Position numbers and translations under genes: made by a program. DNA of 14,541 nucleotides from CAYQLK01 sp964418515 (GTDB lineage Bacteria; Patescibacteriota; Microgenomatia; CAYQLK01). Position 1 is the stretch's first letter. Each line of letters opens with the position of its first letter. Where the stretch lies: the NCBI GenBank assembly GCA_964418515.1, contig CAYQLK010000023.1, forward strand, positions 1 to 14,541, written 5' to 3'. Shown one piece after another: positions 12,388-14,541 of the stretch. The notes beneath the pieces were generated by a model, which worked only from the letters and a program-made list of their open reading frames with translations, was not told where the DNA came from and did not search any database.

Positions 12388-14541
12388 CTAAGGAACCAAT
12401 TCTTGCCAACTAGTTCGACTAACTCCCAAAATACTTTCACCACTAAACAAATAAACTATTCTTGGGTCATAAGTAAATTTTTCAGCGGGAATTAGATTAC
12501 TAGGATCAACCAATGGATCAATTATCCTATCAAATGTTGCACCAGTAAAGTAAACAAGTCCACCCAAAACATTAAGCTGTTGTGAAAAAGACGAACTTGG
12601 CACACCTGCCCTGCTATCAAAACTTCCTCCAACTACCATATAAGCATCAACCTGAGTTACAGCCCAATCAACATTAACATCTCCATCAACAAGAAGTATC
12701 AAAGCTGCATCATTATCACCTGCTGGAAGATTAAGATCGGTATTTATCGTTAAATCACCCTCAACAATCAATACTGTCGGAGCAGTCGGCATGGCAAACC
12801 CAGAATTAATTGTCTGATCACCAGCAATAGTATAAACACCACCAGTCACTGGAAACAAATCTGTCGTTGTAACCGCTCGAGAATAAAACAAGTTTTTTAA
12901 AGAATTATATGAGCTAGGATTTACTGCACTATTCGAATTTGTACTAACCCAATCATTACTAGAATTAAAATTCGCATTCGTTGTTCTAGACAAAACTAAT
13001 CCAGTTGCATTATATGACCCAGCAGGACTTGAGTAATTTAGGTCAATATTAGATCCAGACTCAACACTTCCACTCACAGTCTGCAGCCAAGAACTTAAGT
13101 TCTGAGCAGTAAAAAATGTCGAATCCCCAGTTTGCACTCCAGTACATTGATTATCCGCAACCACATACCAAGTATATATAACCCCTACTGGCAAGAAATC
13201 ATTTCCAGCTAAATATGGCTGACCGGACCAGACCGCAAAAACCTGATCCCAAGTTAAATATGTATTCGTAGTAATTACATCAGGCAACTGAGACTGTCCT
13301 TGTGGGGTTACTTTAAGCGCATATGAACTAGCTCCAGAATTTCCCCCTGGCCAAGCATTGGTCCAACTGAAATCAGGCCGATGCGGTGCCGTAGATCCAG
13401 CAGCGGGCGCAAGATTAGTAAACGCCACAGGAGGATTGACTGCGCACGAAGAACAAGATGCGCTACTCGTATCAGACAAAAATCCAGATATTTCATTCAA
13501 AAAACCTGTCTTAACAGCAATTATACGGAATGTATATGCTGTACTTGGCTGTGGCGCATAGTTAAATATTGTCGCAGGAGGTGTTAGTGCAAACAAATTA
13601 ACTGTCGACCATTGCAAAGTAAAAGTCGATCCAGATACGGTTTTTGAATAGGTTTGCGCCCCAACAATTACTTCAACTATATAATTTGTTGCAGGGGCAT
13701 CTGGCACAGTAATCGTATCCGACCAGCTAATATCATAAGCAGGACTATCATTAACACAAACCTCAACCACAGAATCAAGTGTTACTACCCCAGGATAAGG
13801 GGGCGTACACGCACTAGTCAAAACATTTACAATATTCGAATCGGTCGTTGGTGGTGTACTGGCGTTAGTTGCTTTTAATTGATAAGAGTAAGTAGTTCCG
13901 CAAGTTCTGCCTGTGTCAGAATAACTTAAAGTCGCAGCGGTAACAGTATTAATAAGCACTGAATCACGATAAATTTCATAATTAACAGCATTTGCAGAAG
14001 AAGTCCAAGACAAATCAATTTGCGTTTGAGAAAATGGAACACCAGATAAAGTAAATGGGCCAGGCAAACAAACCTTTGTAACTGCAAAAGCTGTGTTGGA
14101 AAGTGTCGACCCTGAACCATTAACAGCCGTCAATTGATAATTATATGAAGTATTACAAACTAATCCTGAATCTCGATATACGCGCGGATTAGCCGCTGGC
14201 TGACTCGCAATTAACACACCCTGCCTACGAATTTCATAAGTAACTGCATTACTTGACGCTGTCCAGCTAAGATCAATTTCGGTTTGAGAAAAGGCTACAG
14301 CAGTTAATGTAAACGCTCCAGGCAACGGCACACATGCCCACGGACCAGTAGTTACTGCTCCATTTGAGTTCCAAGTTATTGTCCCTCCTGATCCGTTTGC
14401 TCTAACCTGATAATTGTATTGATGTCCGCAATACTCACTATTATCTGTATAATTTGTTGCCAACCCTGTACTCGATAGATAGACACCGTTCCTATACACA
14501 TCATAACTAACAGCACCTGAAGCACTTCCCCATGAAACAAA
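12388..14541 (-). CDS. Large secreted-type protein with Cys-paired fibronectin III repeats (5' end beyond window)
   Basis: 717 residues are visible and the frame is open through the right edge, starting mid-domain at FVSWGSASGAVSYDVYRNGV, so the true start lies outside. Two full FN3-like domains of ~86 residues (14070-14327 and 13807-14069) and one partial upstream one share a P-G-x-F-T-L start, SQTxIDLSW, and Cys pairs at matching places (CGHQYNYQ/WAC, CNTSYNYQ/KVC, CGTTYSYQ/SAC), suggesting one disulfide per domain and an extracytoplasmic location. Two more divergent FN3/Ig-like domains follow (about 13450-13800 and 13090-13440). The last ~230 residues are a separate beta-rich module (VLIVEGDLTINTDLNLP, LILLVDGDVNVD, VDAYMVVGGSFDSR, LNVLGGLVYFTG) ending SWQELVP. 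No membrane span or sorting signal is seen at the C terminus. Adhesion or cell-surface binding is likely but inferred. Confidence 0.8.
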   Translation of the reverse strand, partial: FVSWGSASGAVSYDVYRNGVYLSSTGLATNYTDNSEYCGHQYNYQVRANGSGGTITWNSNGAVTTGPWACVPLPGAFTLTAVAFSQTEIDLSWTASSNAVTYEIRRQGVLIASQPAANPRVYRDSGLVCNTSYNYQLTAVNGSGSTLSNTAFAVTKVCLPGPFTLSGVPFSQTQIDLSWTSSANAVNYEIYRDSVLINTVTAATLSYSDTGRTCGTTYSYQLKATNASTPPTTDSNIVNVLTSACTPPYPGVVTLDSVVEVCVNDSPAYDISWSDTITVPDAPATNYIVEVIVGAQTYSKTVSGSTFTLQWSTVNLFALTPPATIFNYAPQPSTAYTFRIIAVKTGFLNEISGFLSDTSSASCSSCAVNPPVAFTNLAPAAGSTAPHRPDFSWTNAWPGGNSGASSYALKVTPQGQSQLPDVITTNTYLTWDQVFAVWSGQPYLAGNDFLPVGVIYTWYVVADNQCTGVQTGDSTFFTAQNLSSWLQTVSGSVESGSNIDLNYSSPAGSYNATGLVLSRTTNANFNSSNDWVSTNSNSAVNPSSYNSLKNLFYSRAVTTTDLFPVTGGVYTIAGDQTINSGFAMPTAPTVLIVEGDLTINTDLNLPAGDNDAALILLVDGDVNVDWAVTQVDAYMVVGGSFDSRAGVPSSSFSQQLNVLGGLVYFTGATFDRIIDPLVDPSNLIPAEKFTYDPRIVYLFSGESILGVSRTSWQELVP
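13807..14541 (-). repeat. Tandem FN3-domain coding repeats
   Basis: Two complete units (14070-14327 and 13807-14069) and one partial unit (14332-14541) encode similar ~86-residue domains with conserved IDLSW, YExxR and C-x-x-x-Y-x-Y-Q landmarks. The DNA is also similar around the IDLSW segments, pointing to internal duplication rather than independent acquisition. Confidence 0.75.

Noticed and set aside
14497..14499. GTG at 14499 as start of the FN3 protein
   Set aside because: The frame stays open to 14541 and encodes FN3 sequence (VSWGSASGAVSYDV), so the gene continues past the window edge.

Overview
The window is a 14.5 kb piece of an AT-rich bacterial genome with short intergenic spacers and genes packed in overlapping or nearly touching runs. 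It uses the standard bacterial code: TGA is a genuine stop in galT, the glycosyltransferase and the ASCH gene. Compact ribosomal and cell-surface genes, a GalU with an unusual QKGPLGNATPV segment, a PEGA/beta-propeller protein beside mreB, and a large Cys-paired fibronectin type III surface protein together suggest a Patescibacteria/CPR genome, perhaps Microgenomates-like. That placement is inference from gene style; no 16S rRNA gene is present. A run of exactly 100 N (9729-9828) marks an assembly gap, so the window probably comes from a draft or metagenome-assembled genome.

Left part (1-1289, minus strand): galU (UDP-glucose pyrophosphorylase) overlaps a downstream ASCH-domain gene by 8 bp. 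A 200 bp divergent region carrying a 7 bp inverted repeat separates galU from the translation cluster.

Translation cluster (1374-4885, plus strand): secE, nusG, rplK and rplA read from a predicted promoter at 1374-1402. A second, near-consensus promoter after rplA (TTGACA, 17 bp, TAGAAT) drives rplJ-rplL. The rplJ leader looks like an L10-leader autoregulatory RNA with a readable antiterminator/terminator switch whose U tract touches the rplJ start codon. A strong intrinsic terminator closes the cluster after rplL. rpoB/rpoC do not follow; instead there is a small BldC/MerR-like DNA-binding gene with its own promoter.

Central minus-strand block (10823 down to 5161): mreB (TTG start), then the assembly gap with two 45 bp tandem repeat units at its edge, then a GT4 glycosyltransferase, a WecG/TagA/CpsF glycosyltransferase, a GalT-type nucleotidyltransferase and a PgcA-type phosphoglucomutase. 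Most junctions are -4 to +13 bp, which fits one operon. Phosphoglucomutase, GalT and the unlinked GalU would supply glucose-1-P and UDP-sugars to the two transferases, and MreB ties the block to cell shape and envelope growth.

Right part (10977-14541): divergent from mreB is a membrane-anchored PEGA plus beta-propeller protein. Convergent to it, and running off the right edge, is a large secreted-type protein with Cys-paired FN3 repeats and a distinct C-terminal beta-rich domain. I found no CRISPR array, tRNA or rRNA gene, transposase or phage module. The observations most worth following are the rplJ leader switch and the 45 bp repeat at the gap, whose substitution pattern favours a reading frame opposite to the surrounding genes.
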